Positions 6,856 through 15,028 are shown, numbered from the stretch's first letter. The stretch is 64,000 bases of DNA from a virus (IMGVR_UViG_3300044613_003770:1-64000); one strand, 5' to 3'. Numbers and translations are program-made. The notes: generated from the sequence alone by a model not told the origin.

Positions 6856-8187
6856 TTATCTACTTATTTCTTCCCAGTCAATAGAGCCATGAACAAGCTC
6901 ACCATTAGTACTAGCTGTTACCACAAGTGTAAGTTCATACGGTGTGCTAGTAAATGAGTTTCTTTCAAGTTGAAATTTAAATAAAGCTTCTTTAAGAATA
7001 TCTATAGTAGTTGATGCCTGTGTATTAGACGTTAAGTAGCCTGATGTCAGTGTTCTTCCGCCTGTAATGCCTGTAGCATCTAATTTATATTCTACAGAAG
7101 AATTAGCGCCAGCACTAATCCAAGTACCGCTACCACCTGTTGTTGTACCACTAGCTATCACTGACCATTGATATATTCCTGTAGCTACACCCATAACAGA
7201 TATAGCTGTAAGTATAGCAATTGCATCGAGTCTGCCTGATTTGAGTCTTATAGTAGCTACAGGATATAAAACACCTGCTGTAGTAAGTCCTTTTGGTGCT
7301 GTAATTGTAGTACCGATAGCTTGTTGCAGCCCTCTCAATTCATATCCACCTTCTGAAATAACAGAAGAACAAATTTGTTTCAATGTACTGCTGCCAGAAG
7401 TTGCGGCAGTATTTGCTATTTCATATCTCAGCGGCAAAGAAGCTGTAGTAATATAAGTAGAAGTAATAATATTAGCGTGATGGAAAGTATGACAAAGAAT
7501 AAATTGTCCATTAATAACAAACCCCATTCTTACTGAACCTAATCCCAACCACTCAATATCCATCCATAAAATTTGGGCTTTTGATATATCTAAAGTAAAT
7601 CCAGACGCGCCAGTTCCGTCTAACTTGTCTCCATTCCAATTTGCTTGAGATGCTCTTGTTTCTGTGATAGGAGATCCATTAACTAAAGAACGCTCAACAA
7701 AACTTAAAGTAGAACCATCGAGTTCTAAATACATTCCATTATCAGCACCATAGTAACCTACTCTTTGTCTTAAACCAGTTTTTGCTGGTGACATTACAAA
7801 AGTATTTAAGGTTAATAATGATTTTCCTGGTTGATAAGCAAAAACTTTTGTTGTTTCTCTAGTAACGAATGAACCAGAAGCGTTTGTTACAGTCAAATCA
7901 ACCAATCCTTGATTTTGATTAAAAGAACCACTACCACTAACACCACTAGCAGTAGACCAAAGACCATTGTCAGCATACCTATGACTTGAATCAAATAAAG
8001 TCAATGGAGAAGAAGTTCTCATGCGACCAAACGCATCAAAAGCAGTAGAACTAGCAGAATTGGCAAAACTTAAATCGCTTTGCTCTAAGGGTCTGTATAC
8101 ATCGTTTGCGCGATCATATATACAAGGGATTTGTCCTGCTGTATGCGACAATTGACCAAGGTTTTGGAAAGTATAGAGATCTGCCAT
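6856..8187 (-). CDS. Virion structural protein (AFGRMRTSSP family)
   Basis: 443 residues. The segment around residues 50-80, 'AFGRMRTSSPLTLFDSSHRY' then 'ADNGLW', is shared by structural proteins of many large T4-like and cyanophage-type phages; the rest is Gly/Ser/Thr-rich and beta-like, ending in 'HGSIDWEEISR'. Exact virion location is unknown (tail or baseplate appendage likely). Start ATG 8187 is preceded by a late-type GTGTAAATA motif. Confidence 0.75.
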   Translation of the reverse strand: MADLYTFQNLGQLSHTAGQIPCIYDRANDVYRPLEQSDLSFANSASSTAFDAFGRMRTSSPLTLFDSSHRYADNGLWSTASGVSGSGSFNQNQGLVDLTVTNASGSFVTRETTKVFAYQPGKSLLTLNTFVMSPAKTGLRQRVGYYGADNGMYLELDGSTLSFVERSLVNGSPITETRASQANWNGDKLDGTGASGFTLDISKAQILWMDIEWLGLGSVRMGFVINGQFILCHTFHHANIITSTYITTASLPLRYEIANTAATSGSSTLKQICSSVISEGGYELRGLQQAIGTTITAPKGLTTAGVLYPVATIRLKSGRLDAIAILTAISVMGVATGIYQWSVIASGTTTGGSGTWISAGANSSVEYKLDATGITGGRTLTSGYLTSNTQASTTIDILKEALFKFQLERNSFTSTPYELTLVVTASTNGELVHGSIDWEEISR

Positions 8188-8192
8188 CCATT

Positions 8193-8201
8193 TATTTACA
8201 C
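8193..8201 (-). promoter_or_regulatory. Late-type motif GTGTAAATA (minus strand)
   Basis: On the minus strand GTGTAAATA ends 5 nt before the ATG at 8187, the same arrangement as before the endolysin. No -35 box. Confidence 0.55.
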
Positions 8202-8284
8202 TTTTAATTCGAAAACTTTCTGAAATTTATCTTGATCTCAAGTGAATGTGTGATATGCTAGTTTCACAGTCGAGAGATTGTAAT

Positions 8285-8371
8285 GGCCGTGTGGTGAAAT
8301 TGGTAAACACTGCGGACTTAAAATCCGTTGCCTTTATCGGCTTGTCGGTTCGAGTCCGACCACGGCTACCA
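8285..8371 (+). tRNA. tRNA-Leu (TAA)
   Basis: Acceptor GGCCGTG/CACGGCT, anticodon arm GCGGA-ctTAAaa-TCCGT, class II variable arm, T loop TTCGAGT, encoded CCA. Confidence 0.95.
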
Positions 8372-8403
8372 CTTTTTATAAAAACAAAGAACAAAATAAA
8401 ACA

Positions 8404-8571
8404 ATGAAAGTAAAAATGCAAGTAAAAGCCGTTATTGAAGTTGAAGCTCAAACTACTGATGAAGCTTTTGATCTAATCCATGAAATTACAGATGATTCTT
8501 GGGAAATTGAAGAGATTGTTTGTTTGACAGATGGAGTTCCTAATGCGGAAAATTCTCCTTTTAATGAATAA
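8404..8571 (+). CDS. Small acidic protein between tRNA genes
   Basis: 55 residues (MKVKMQVKAVIEVEAQTTDE...). A beta-strand then helix layout of the short phage 'VEVEAxTxDEAF' type. Function unknown. Lies between tRNA-Leu and tRNA-Met. Confidence 0.65.
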   Translation: MKVKMQVKAVIEVEAQTTDEAFDLIHEITDDSWEIEEIVCLTDGVPNAENSPFNE

Positions 8572-8582
8572 ATTTTTAAAAT

Positions 8583-8658
8583 AGGGATGTAGCTTAAAGG
8601 TCAAAGCAGCCGACTCATAATCGGTTGAGTGTGGGTTCGAATCCCACCGTCCCTACCA
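8583..8658 (+). tRNA. tRNA-Met or tRNA-Ile2 (anticodon CAT), second copy
   Basis: Acceptor AGGGATG/CGTCCCT, anticodon arm CCGAC-tCATaa-TCGG, T arm GTGGG-TTCGAAT-CCCAC, encoded CCA. Differs throughout from the CAT tRNA at 5266, so the two probably have different identities. Confidence 0.9.
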
Positions 8659-8660
8659 TA

Positions 8661-8736
8661 CCTCCATTAACTCAATCGGTAGAGTATCTTCTTTATAAGG
8701 GGAAAGTTACTGGTTCAAGTCCAGTATGGAGGACCA
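8661..8736 (+). tRNA. tRNA-Ile (TAT)
   Basis: Acceptor CCTCCAT/ATGGAGG, anticodon loop ttTATaa, T loop TTCAAGT, encoded CCA. The UAU anticodon would read AUA directly. Confidence 0.9.
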
Positions 8737-8748
8737 ATTTCCAATAAC

Positions 8749-8904
8749 ATGAAAATAACAATCGAAATCGAGGGTAATAAATTTGAAGCAGAAGGAGATT
8801 ATATTCCTGTTGTTTTGGATCAAGTCCTACATGAAGCAGGAGTACTTGAGTATGAAGAGAATGTTTTTTTTTCTAGACAAAGGTCAGCAAAAGAATTATT
8901 ATAG
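8749..8904 (+). CDS. Small unknown protein
   Basis: 51 residues (MKITIEIEGNKFEAEGDYIP...). Beta-rich start, charged end. Lies between tRNA-Ile and an HNH gene; no family recognised. Confidence 0.6.
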   Translation: MKITIEIEGNKFEAEGDYIPVVLDQVLHEAGVLEYEENVFFSRQRSAKELL

Positions 8905-8925
8905 GTATTGTTAAAAAATATTCAA

Positions 8926-9276
8926 ATGATAGTCAATAAAATAAAAGATACATTAGAAAAAAAAGCACCTCTTATTGCTTTTCGTTCTATTAAATGGCCA
9001 AATGTAAGAGCAGCATTTTTAAAAGAAAATCCTAAATGCGCATGTTGTGGTGGAGAGAGTAATTTAAACGTACACCATGTTAAACCATTTCATTTGTTTC
9101 CAGAGCTTGAATTAGAACCAACAAACCTAATAACTCTTTGTGAAAAAAATTCAAAAGGTATGAATTGTCATATTTTATTAGGTCATTTGGGTAACTATAA
9201 AAATATTAATCCATATATATATCAAGACATAAAAATTTGGAGCAAACGTTATAAGAGTAAAAGATGCCTCTTATAA
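8926..9276 (+). CDS. HNH endonuclease, small
   Basis: 116 residues from ATG 8926; an in-frame TTG at 8908 is less likely. HNH core: 'CACCGGESNLNVHHVKPF', then 'PTNLITLCE' and 'NCHILLGHLGNY'. Cys pair, HH and distal H give the metal finger. Such small HNH proteins are often free-standing homing or nicking enzymes; its position among tRNA genes fits. Confidence 0.85.
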   Translation: MIVNKIKDTLEKKAPLIAFRSIKWPNVRAAFLKENPKCACCGGESNLNVHHVKPFHLFPELELEPTNLITLCEKNSKGMNCHILLGHLGNYKNINPYIYQDIKIWSKRYKSKRCLL

Positions 9277-9283
9277 CATATAA

Positions 9284-9374
9284 GGGTAGATGGCTGAGTT
9301 GGTCTAAGGCGCTCGACTTGAAATCGAGAGAGGTTTAATCGCCTCCGTGGGTTCGAATCCTACTCTACCCGCCA
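9284..9374 (+). tRNA. tRNA-Ser (TGA)
   Basis: Acceptor GGGTAGA/TCTACCC, anticodon arm CTCGA-ctTGAaa-TCGAG, long variable arm, encoded CCA. Confidence 0.95.
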
Positions 9375-9403
9375 AGTTTAATATGATTAATGTTTAAAAA
9401 GTT

Positions 9404-9412
9404 GTGTAATAA
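9404..9412 (+). promoter_or_regulatory. Late-type motif GTGTAATAA
   Basis: Ends 5 nt before the ATG at 9418; variant of the GTGTAAATA element. Confidence 0.4.
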
Positions 9413-9417
9413 AAGGT

Positions 9418-9657
9418 ATGGAGCCAAGATATTTGCAATCTTTAATTCATGCTGATTATAGTAATGAATCTAACATTTGGTCTTCATATAGATTACAGAT
9501 TAAATCTATATATGAATCATCATCATCTAAAGCAGATTTTAATGATCATTTGATTAGAGAGTATAATAAAAAAATAGATAGATTAAATCAATCTACAAGT
9601 TTATATATTTTACCATTCGATGGGGGTTTTAGATTTATTGGGGATTCTATAGTTTAA
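9418..9657 (+). CDS. Unknown protein
   Basis: 79 residues, polar, Ser/Tyr-rich N-terminal half. No domain recognised. Preceded by a late-type motif. Confidence 0.6.
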   Translation: MEPRYLQSLIHADYSNESNIWSSYRLQIKSIYESSSSKADFNDHLIREYNKKIDRLNQSTSLYILPFDGGFRFIGDSIV

Positions 9658-9676
9658 AATATATTATAAAAATATT

Positions 9677-9889
9677 ATGCCTTTACCAAAACCAAAGAAC
9701 AAAGAAAAGAGAAGCGACTTTATTGGTCGCTGCGTATCTCAAGTAGCAAAAGACCCAAAGTTTAAAGATAACAAACAAAGAGTTGCTATTTGCTATACTC
9801 AATTCAAAGAAGCAAAAGCTTCTGCAGATGGTGTAGTCGCTCTTGCTAATAATGATGAAATGCTTATTTTCCAGAATGAGTTGAATTAA
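9677..9889 (+). CDS. Small head-associated-type protein (MPLPKPK family)
   Basis: 70 residues. The pattern MPLPKPKNKEKRSDFIGRC...QRVAICYTQF is shared by short phage proteins and by C-termini of some phage protease/scaffold proteins. The gene at 59472 has a related 'CMSNDK...AQKACAMYW' patch. Role unknown. Confidence 0.6.
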   Translation: MPLPKPKNKEKRSDFIGRCVSQVAKDPKFKDNKQRVAICYTQFKEAKASADGVVALANNDEMLIFQNELN

Positions 9890-9912
9890 TCATTTATTGG
9901 TGTATTTATATA

Positions 9913-9920
9913 TATAAATA
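9913..9920 (+). promoter_or_regulatory. T4-type late promoter octamer TATAAATA
   Basis: Exact TATAAATA, the T4 late consensus, ending 6 nt before the ATG at 9927. No -35 box. Confidence 0.6.
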
Positions 9921-9926
9921 TATTAT

Positions 9927-11225
9927 ATGTCAACTAGAACGATATCCTTGAAACCAGAAAATGGAGCGGCCACAATCACTGCTATTAATTGTGGAACTTC
10001 GTCACCTAAATTAGGCGGCACAATAGATGTCTCTGCTTTTCCTAATTTGCGGCAGTTTATATGTCAGGGTAATGATGTTACAGCTATTAGTGGCTATCAA
10101 AATAATGCAAATTTACGAGATATAAGACTTACAAGTAATAAAATTTCAGGATCACTGCCATCTTTTGCAGGAACTCCAAATTTGCGAGTTGCTAGTTATA
10201 CTAACAATTTATATACAGGTACTATTCCACCATGGAATAATGCTATAGCTAATTTTCAAGCTGCTCAAAATCAACTGACTGGCTCTATTCCAAATTTTAT
10301 TAATAACCGTTGGACTACATTGGTGATTCAGGATAATAATTTAACAGGAGGAATTCCGCCCGCTTTAAGCAATCAAAACGGTATGGTAACTTTTTCTTGT
10401 CATACAAACCCTAGTTTAGGAGGATCTATTCCCAATATTAATACACTGACACTATTAGACAGGTTTTTGGTTGCTTCATGTAATTTAACAGGCTCTATAC
10501 CAAATCTAACAAATAATGTAGATCTCACGGAGTGCTGGTTTCATAATAATAGTTTAACAGGCACTATACCAAATCTAACAAACAATATAAAACTAGAGTC
10601 TTTTTATTGTAATGACAATCAGTTAACTAGCTCTATTCCAAGTTTGACTGGGTTGACTAATTTGCAAGTTTTTCGTTGTTTTAACAACCAACTCACAGGA
10701 CCGATCCCAAGTTTAAGTGGGCTGACTAATTTGCAAAATTTTCGTTGCGACAACAATCAACTTACAGGGTCGATTCCAAGCTTGACTGGGTTGACTGGTT
10801 TGCGGGATTTTCAATGCCACACAAATCAACTCACAGGATCGATTCCAAGCTTGACTGGGTTGACTAATTTGCAAGTTTTTGATTGTGTTAATCAAACAGG
10901 ATCAACAAAACTCACAGGGTCGATTCCAAGCTTGACTGGGTTGACTGGTTTGCAAGCTTTTTATTGTAGTGCCAATCAACTTACTGATTTTGCTGGTGGA
11001 TCTGTTTCTAACACTTTGGGGCAATTTGAAGCACAGAATAATCAACTAACCTCAACCGCAGTAAATGCTATTCTAGCAGCGTTTGTAGCGGCTGGAAGAA
11101 CAATCGCAAGCGGGACATGTATATTGAATCTTGGCGGAACTAATGCTTCACCTACTGGAGGGGTAAATAATACAGACAAATTAACACTTGAAGGAAGAGG
11201 CTGGCTTGTAACTGTAACACCATAA
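9927..11225 (+). CDS. Leucine-rich-repeat protein, probable virion-associated adhesin
   Basis: 432 residues with about 12 LRRs of ~23 residues on the plant-type pattern 'NNQLTGSIPSLTGLTNLQ'. Residues 1-60 form a cap; the C-terminal ~70 residues ('GGTNASPTGGVNNTDKLTLE...GWLVTVTP') resemble the terminal segment of bacterial and phage tail/LRR proteins. No signal peptide. The T4-type octamer in front suggests late expression, so a receptor-binding or decoration role on the virion is likely; a host-directed binding protein is the alternative. Repeats at 10640-10960 are nearly identical at DNA level. Confidence 0.85.
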   Translation: MSTRTISLKPENGAATITAINCGTSSPKLGGTIDVSAFPNLRQFICQGNDVTAISGYQNNANLRDIRLTSNKISGSLPSFAGTPNLRVASYTNNLYTGTIPPWNNAIANFQAAQNQLTGSIPNFINNRWTTLVIQDNNLTGGIPPALSNQNGMVTFSCHTNPSLGGSIPNINTLTLLDRFLVASCNLTGSIPNLTNNVDLTECWFHNNSLTGTIPNLTNNIKLESFYCNDNQLTSSIPSLTGLTNLQVFRCFNNQLTGPIPSLSGLTNLQNFRCDNNQLTGSIPSLTGLTGLRDFQCHTNQLTGSIPSLTGLTNLQVFDCVNQTGSTKLTGSIPSLTGLTGLQAFYCSANQLTDFAGGSVSNTLGQFEAQNNQLTSTAVNAILAAFVAAGRTIASGTCILNLGGTNASPTGGVNNTDKLTLEGRGWLVTVTP

Positions 11226-11229
11226 TTTT

Positions 11230-11460
11230 ATGATGAATGTATATAAAGATCCTAAAAATGTAGAAACAAATCAAGACCAGTGGTGGTTTGTTTATGAAGA
11301 ACCTAGTAAAAATGTTATTGTAGAGCCTCAACAATGCTCTGGTTCTACTTCTGGACCACACACGATGGTTATTGCAGATACTAAAGAAGAGTGTGATCAG
11401 TATATTGCGGACAATGAATTATCACATCCAAATTACGAAGATTTAATTACAGAACAATAA
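11230..11460 (+). CDS. Unknown acidic protein after the LRR gene
   Basis: 76 residues, acidic, Trp/Tyr patch near residue 20. ATGATG start 4 nt after the LRR stop, so probably co-transcribed with it. Confidence 0.6.
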   Translation: MMNVYKDPKNVETNQDQWWFVYEEPSKNVIVEPQQCSGSTSGPHTMVIADTKEECDQYIADNELSHPNYEDLITEQ

Positions 11461-11472
11461 CATATACACTTT

Positions 11473-11546
11473 AGATCTATGGTGTAATGGTAGCACTACT
11501 GATTTTGATTTAGTCTGTTTGGGTTCAAGTCCTGATAGATCTACCA
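11473..11546 (+). tRNA. tRNA-Gln (TTG)
   Basis: Acceptor AGATCTA/TAGATCT, anticodon arm ACTGA-ttTTGat-TTAGT, T loop TTCAAGT, encoded CCA. Confidence 0.92.
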
Positions 11547-11548
11547 CT

Positions 11549-11638
11549 GGTGAGATGGCTGAGTGGTTTAAAGCACTCCCTTGCTAAGGGAACGTAGTAG
11601 AAATATTACCAAGGGTTCAAATCCCTTTCTCGCCGCCA
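11549..11638 (+). tRNA. tRNA-Ser (GCT)
   Basis: Acceptor GGTGAGA/TCTCGCC, anticodon arm TCCCT-tGCTaa-GGGA, long variable arm, encoded CCA. Confidence 0.95.
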
Positions 11639-11682
11639 TTTTTACTTGATTTATATTATAAATTATATTAAGATTTAAATCT

Positions 11683-12027
11683 ATGGAAGAAAAACAATAC
11701 GAACAACTCCAAAAATTGGTGATTAAATGGGCTGAGGATAGAAATATTTTTGAATATTCTAATCCAATCAAACAGTTGACGAAAACTCAAGAAGAGTTAG
11801 ATGAAACTATGGACGCTCTCGTTAAATTTATTGACGCTAAAAATGAAACAGAAAAAAATCAAGCGTTTCTTGAGGCGATTGATGGAATTGGTGATATGTT
11901 AGTTACAATTATTTTATTGGGCAAAATGATTAACATTGATACGGTAAAGGCTTTAGACACAGCTTATAATGTAATTAAAGACAGAAAAGGTAAAATGATT
12001 AACGGTTTATTTGTTAAAGAATCTTAA
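11683..12027 (+). CDS. MazG-like nucleotide pyrophosphohydrolase
   Basis: 114 residues, all helical. Metal-binding signature 'KTQEELDETMDAL' (E-E-x-x-E, ~35-47) and 'EAIDGIGDMLVTI' (~66-78, ExxD). Phage MazG-like enzymes hydrolyse NTPs or dNTPs and may modulate (p)ppGpp or clean non-canonical nucleotides. Stands alone between tRNA-Ser and a small basic protein gene. Confidence 0.82.
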   Translation: MEEKQYEQLQKLVIKWAEDRNIFEYSNPIKQLTKTQEELDETMDALVKFIDAKNETEKNQAFLEAIDGIGDMLVTIILLGKMINIDTVKALDTAYNVIKDRKGKMINGLFVKES

Positions 12028-12042
12028 ATAAATAATAAAAAA

Positions 12043-12174
12043 ATGGCAACTAAAACACTAAATAAAATCGATAAAAAAAGAGTAAAACGCAAGGGAATTC
12101 ATGCAAAAAGCAAGACTTCTCATTTGAAGCAGTCTAAAAATTATAAAAAACCCTATCGAAGGCAGGGTAAATAG
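12043..12174 (+). CDS. Very basic small protein (KGIHAKSK type)
   Basis: 43 residues, about 40% Lys/Arg, with 'KRKGIHAKSKTS' and 'SKNYKKPYRRQGK'. Similar tiny basic proteins occur in T4-like phages; nucleic-acid binding is inferred from charge only. Confidence 0.7.
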   Translation: MATKTLNKIDKKRVKRKGIHAKSKTSHLKQSKNYKKPYRRQGK

Positions 12175-12182
12175 TGTAATAT
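12174..12182 (+). promoter_or_regulatory. Late-type motif GTGTAATAT
   Basis: Ends 5 nt before the ATG at 12188; begins on the last base of the previous stop. Confidence 0.4.
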
Positions 12183-12187
12183 AAAAT

Positions 12188-12355
12188 ATGAAGAAAACAT
12201 TCATCATAATTATGTGCCTTTTCCAAGCCTCATGTGCTGGATTTATTGGGAGCGTAGATACTCCATACGGTTTCATTAAATTTAATGAAAAAAATGTAGA
12301 AATAGCACCAAAAGCTATTTCTTATGATGGAAAAGAAATAAAATCAACAAAATAA
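12188..12355 (+). CDS. Small predicted lipoprotein
   Basis: 55 residues. Signal sequence MKKTFIIIMCLFQASC with a lipobox-like QASC-A, Cys at residue 16. Followed 2 nt later by a membrane protein with holin-like features, so an outer-membrane spanin or an envelope immunity lipoprotein are both possible. Confidence 0.65.
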   Translation: MKKTFIIIMCLFQASCAGFIGSVDTPYGFIKFNEKNVEIAPKAISYDGKEIKSTK

Positions 12356-12357
12356 AT

Positions 12358-12564
12358 ATGAACTTAGAATTGACATTACAATTGATTACATCGGTGTTGC
12401 AAAATAGCCCATACTTGAGCATTTTTACTGCAGTCGTTACTTTGGCTTCAGCTATTGCCGCTTCAACCCCAACCCCTAAAAAAGGAAGCGTACTCGGCAA
12501 AGCATACAGAATTGTAGATATTCTCGCTTTAAATATTGGAAAAGCAAAAGACAAGGGACAATAA
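12358..12564 (+). CDS. Small membrane protein, holin-like
   Basis: 68 residues. One hydrophobic stretch at ~18-36 (YLSIFTAVVTLASAIAAS) followed by 'TPTPKKGSVLGKAYRIVDIL', a signature of a short phage protein family often placed near lysis genes. Partner of the upstream lipoprotein by position. Confidence 0.65.
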   Translation: MNLELTLQLITSVLQNSPYLSIFTAVVTLASAIAASTPTPKKGSVLGKAYRIVDILALNIGKAKDKGQ

Positions 12565-12576
12565 ACCAAAAAAACC

Positions 12577-12604
12577 TTGACTGCTGAAATTATTTGAATA
12601 TAAT
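12577..12604 (+). promoter_or_regulatory. Consensus promoter, leaderless
   Basis: TTGACT (12577-12582), 16 nt, perfect TATAAT (12599-12604), then 6 nt to the ATG at 12611. The clearest example of the leaderless arrangement. Confidence 0.8.
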
Positions 12605-12610
12605 GGACGC

Positions 12611-12733
12611 ATGACAGAAGAAATCGATAGACTTGAAGGAGCGTTTGACCGTTTGCAAGATCAATATGCCGCACTGCGGGAAGATGTTGAAAACATGATT
12701 GCAGTACTTCAAGGTCTAATTGGAGAGGAATAA
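12611..12733 (+). CDS. 40-residue coiled-coil protein
   Basis: One amphipathic helix (IDRLEGAFDRLQDQYAALRE...), likely a dimeric coiled coil. Has its own consensus promoter and its own terminator, so it is an independent, probably strongly expressed unit. Confidence 0.7.
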   Translation: MTEEIDRLEGAFDRLQDQYAALREDVENMIAVLQGLIGEE

Positions 12734-12741
12734 TAATAATT

Positions 12742-12768
12742 AAACCCCACCGAAAGGTGGGGTTTTTT
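12742..12768 (+). terminator. Rho-independent terminator
   Basis: AACCCCACC-GAAA-GGTGGGGTT followed by a T run; ends the 40-residue gene's transcript. Confidence 0.92.
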
Positions 12769-12781
12769 AATCAATAAAATT

Positions 12782-12991
12782 ATGACTACTTATTATCTAA
12801 GAGAAAAAAATACTGCTGGTAAAGAAATTACAATTGATTTTGGCGATTCTTTTGATTCGATTAATCAAAGATTTCAAAATTATTGCTCTAATTTCCCACA
12901 AAATAAATATAAAATTCTTAAAAAAGAAACTGTGACTTCAGTCGTTAAAGAATCTGAAGATTATAGACAGTCTTTATTTTCTTTTGTTTAA
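12782..12991 (+). CDS. Unknown small protein
   Basis: 69 residues, starts MTTYYLREKNTAGKEITIDF; mixed beta/alpha pattern, no family recognised. Confidence 0.6.
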   Translation: MTTYYLREKNTAGKEITIDFGDSFDSINQRFQNYCSNFPQNKYKILKKETVTSVVKESEDYRQSLFSFV

Positions 12992-13003
12992 AATCTGCAG
13001 TAT

Positions 13004-13024
13004 AGGTCAAGCTAGAGTTGACCT
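13004..13024 (+). promoter_or_regulatory. Operator-like inverted repeat 1
   Basis: AGGTCAA-N7-TTGACCT, a perfect 7-bp inverted repeat. A second site of the same design starts exactly 40 bp downstream and overlaps the rIIA-like promoter, so the pair looks like a repressor or activator operator. Confidence 0.6.
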
Positions 13025-13043
13025 GTTGCGAAAAATTCAAACA

Positions 13044-13064
13044 GGGTCAAAAAAATCTTGACCC
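13044..13064 (+). promoter_or_regulatory. Operator-like inverted repeat 2
   Basis: GGGTCAA-N7-TTGACCC; its right half is the -35 box of the rIIA-like promoter. Same half-site (GGTCAA) and spacing as the site at 13004. Confidence 0.6.
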
Positions 13065-13085
13065 CAACCATATTTGCTGTAAACT
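13058..13085 (+). promoter_or_regulatory. Promoter of the rIIA-like gene
   Basis: TTGACC (13058-13063), 16 nt, TAAACT (13080-13085), 9 nt to ATG 13095. Overlaps operator repeat 2. Confidence 0.75.
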
Positions 13086-13094
13086 GATTTCACT

Positions 13095-14987
13095 ATGAAA
13101 ACTGCCGCTATTGCCTCCCCAATTATTGCATCAGAAAACATGGAGAGTTCCGTAATGGGAATGGACTCCGTTGGAATGGATCTCGCAACATATTTCATGC
13201 GAGACAAGATCTATTCGAATAAGATTCGCGCAGTTGTGCGCGAGTATCTTTGTAATGCCGTTGATGAACATGTTAAATTTGATGTTAATCAACCTGTTCA
13301 AGTAGGTTTGCGCTCTGAAAACAACGAAGTTGTTTTTTATGTTCGTGATTATGCTAAAGGTCTTGATGAAGATGGTGTTCGCAACATTTTTGGAATGTAT
13401 TTCCGTAGTACAAAATCCAAATCGAACGATTCGATTGGTGGTTTTGGAGTTGGTTCAAAAGCGGGTCATTGCTACAATGATACATTTTTTGTCACCTCAT
13501 ATTTTAATGGTAAAAAAAGTGTGTACACTTGTATGCTTGGCGCTGGTGATTCTGGTGTTCCAGTTGGTCACATTTATAAAGTAGATGAGTGCGAAACCAA
13601 AGAAAGTGGTTTGGAAGTTTCTGTGCCAGTAAAGCATAGAGACTATACCTCTTTCGAAGAAGAGATTGATTTTTTTGTTTGTAATTCACCTCACGATATC
13701 GAATGTAAAATTTTTGAGCGTGAAACTTATAAACCAAATGAATTAGTTAATTCCATCGAATTCGATGGAATTAAAATCCGACTCTTAAAAACTAAAAACG
13801 AAAGTTATTCTTCTGGCAGTATTATTTTGCAAATGGGTGGAGTAACATATGGTCAGATTAGCATTTTTGAATTTGATTTTAAAATCAAAATGGGTCATGA
13901 GCTTTGTGTTGATATTCCAATTGGCTCAATGACTATTCCAATCAGTCGTGAATCTTTCGAGGAAACGCCTCAAAACAAAAATGTTATTAACCGCATTAAA
14001 GAAATCGTTCAAGAACTCGCTGATAAGGATCTTGCCCAATTTAAAGTCAAGGGTACTCTTGAACTTTTGAATGATCTTCTTGGTGGAATGCGGAATGGAG
14101 AATATGAGGGAAATGTTTTCTCATGCCGCACACAAAGTCTTTTTAAAGATGTTTGGAGCGTTGTTGGCAATTCTCACAAGCTATTTGATTCGGATGTGAC
14201 TAAAAAGAATGGCAAGCCAATTCTTGTTTCAATTCCAGATAATCATAACTCGGAGTACTGGCGTACAAAAGTTAGAAACTTTGCAAAAGATAACAATGAA
14301 AATTATTTTATTGTTTGTGAAAGCAGATTCTCTTCTAAAGATATTAATCCACAAAAAATTAATGATGCTTTAACTGTTATTTCTGCTAAGAAAATCAAAT
14401 ACCCCAAAGTAAAAAAGAATAATCAACTTTTTGCGGTATACGAACTTCATGGTAGAAAAATTGGTGAAATGACTTCTTTTGAGCTTCATAATCATGCTCG
14501 CGCACATAGAGGTCTTCCACTCGCAAGCGACGAAAATGAAGCAAGGGAACAGAATGAAGAGTATTTCTCTGACCTTGAAAAATGCGATATCGAATCTTTC
14601 ACTATCAGTTTAAAGAGTGGATCTCACCGATGCTATAGATGCAATTCAACATCTCTTATTAAAGAAATGAAAGAGTTGGGTTGGTTGGATTTCACCTCAG
14701 CAGAATGCAAAGAACTTCGGAGCAAACTTCAGAAACTTAAAGAAGAAAAATATCAGAAAAATTGCGTAATTAATGGTGCTAAAAAGTCATGGCTAATCTT
14801 TTCTGAAAAAACAGAAAAAAGAATTAAAGAATATAAAAACGCCAAACGTTTACAGGATCTGTGGGATAAAATTGATAAAGAAGATTCGACTCGCTCAAAG
14901 ATTATTAAATCTTTTAATAGTGGATCTTATTATTCCTCACCCAAATATTCTCGCGCCGAATTTAGAACCATCATGAAGTTGAAATAA
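13095..14987 (+). CDS. rIIA: rIIA-like membrane-integrity protector, GHKL ATPase fold
   Basis: 630 residues. The N-terminal GHKL ATPase has N box 'REYLCNAVDEH' (~48-58), G1 'VRDYAKGLDEDGVRNIFGMY' (~84-103) and G2 'GGFGVGSKAGH' (~119-129), as in T4 rIIA. The rest is a long charged helical region with a CxxC near residue 515. In T4, rIIA/rIIB affect lysis timing and resistance to RexAB exclusion; here an rIIB-like gene follows with its own promoter. Tightly regulated by its surroundings: two operator-like repeats upstream. Confidence 0.85.
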   Translation: MKTAAIASPIIASENMESSVMGMDSVGMDLATYFMRDKIYSNKIRAVVREYLCNAVDEHVKFDVNQPVQVGLRSENNEVVFYVRDYAKGLDEDGVRNIFGMYFRSTKSKSNDSIGGFGVGSKAGHCYNDTFFVTSYFNGKKSVYTCMLGAGDSGVPVGHIYKVDECETKESGLEVSVPVKHRDYTSFEEEIDFFVCNSPHDIECKIFERETYKPNELVNSIEFDGIKIRLLKTKNESYSSGSIILQMGGVTYGQISIFEFDFKIKMGHELCVDIPIGSMTIPISRESFEETPQNKNVINRIKEIVQELADKDLAQFKVKGTLELLNDLLGGMRNGEYEGNVFSCRTQSLFKDVWSVVGNSHKLFDSDVTKKNGKPILVSIPDNHNSEYWRTKVRNFAKDNNENYFIVCESRFSSKDINPQKINDALTVISAKKIKYPKVKKNNQLFAVYELHGRKIGEMTSFELHNHARAHRGLPLASDENEAREQNEEYFSDLEKCDIESFTISLKSGSHRCYRCNSTSLIKEMKELGWLDFTSAECKELRSKLQKLKEEKYQKNCVINGAKKSWLIFSEKTEKRIKEYKNAKRLQDLWDKIDKEDSTRSKIIKSFNSGSYYSSPKYSRAEFRTIMKLK

Positions 14988-14990
14988 TCA

Positions 14991-15019
14991 TTGACAAAAA
15001 TATCAATCTAACTTATTAT
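14991..15019 (+). promoter_or_regulatory. Promoter of the rIIB-like gene
   Basis: TTGACA (14991-14996), 17 nt, TATTAT (15014-15019), 9 nt to ATG 15029. A TATAAATA octamer overlaps (15017-15024), so late re-expression is possible. Confidence 0.7.
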
Positions 15020-15028
15020 AAATAGTAT

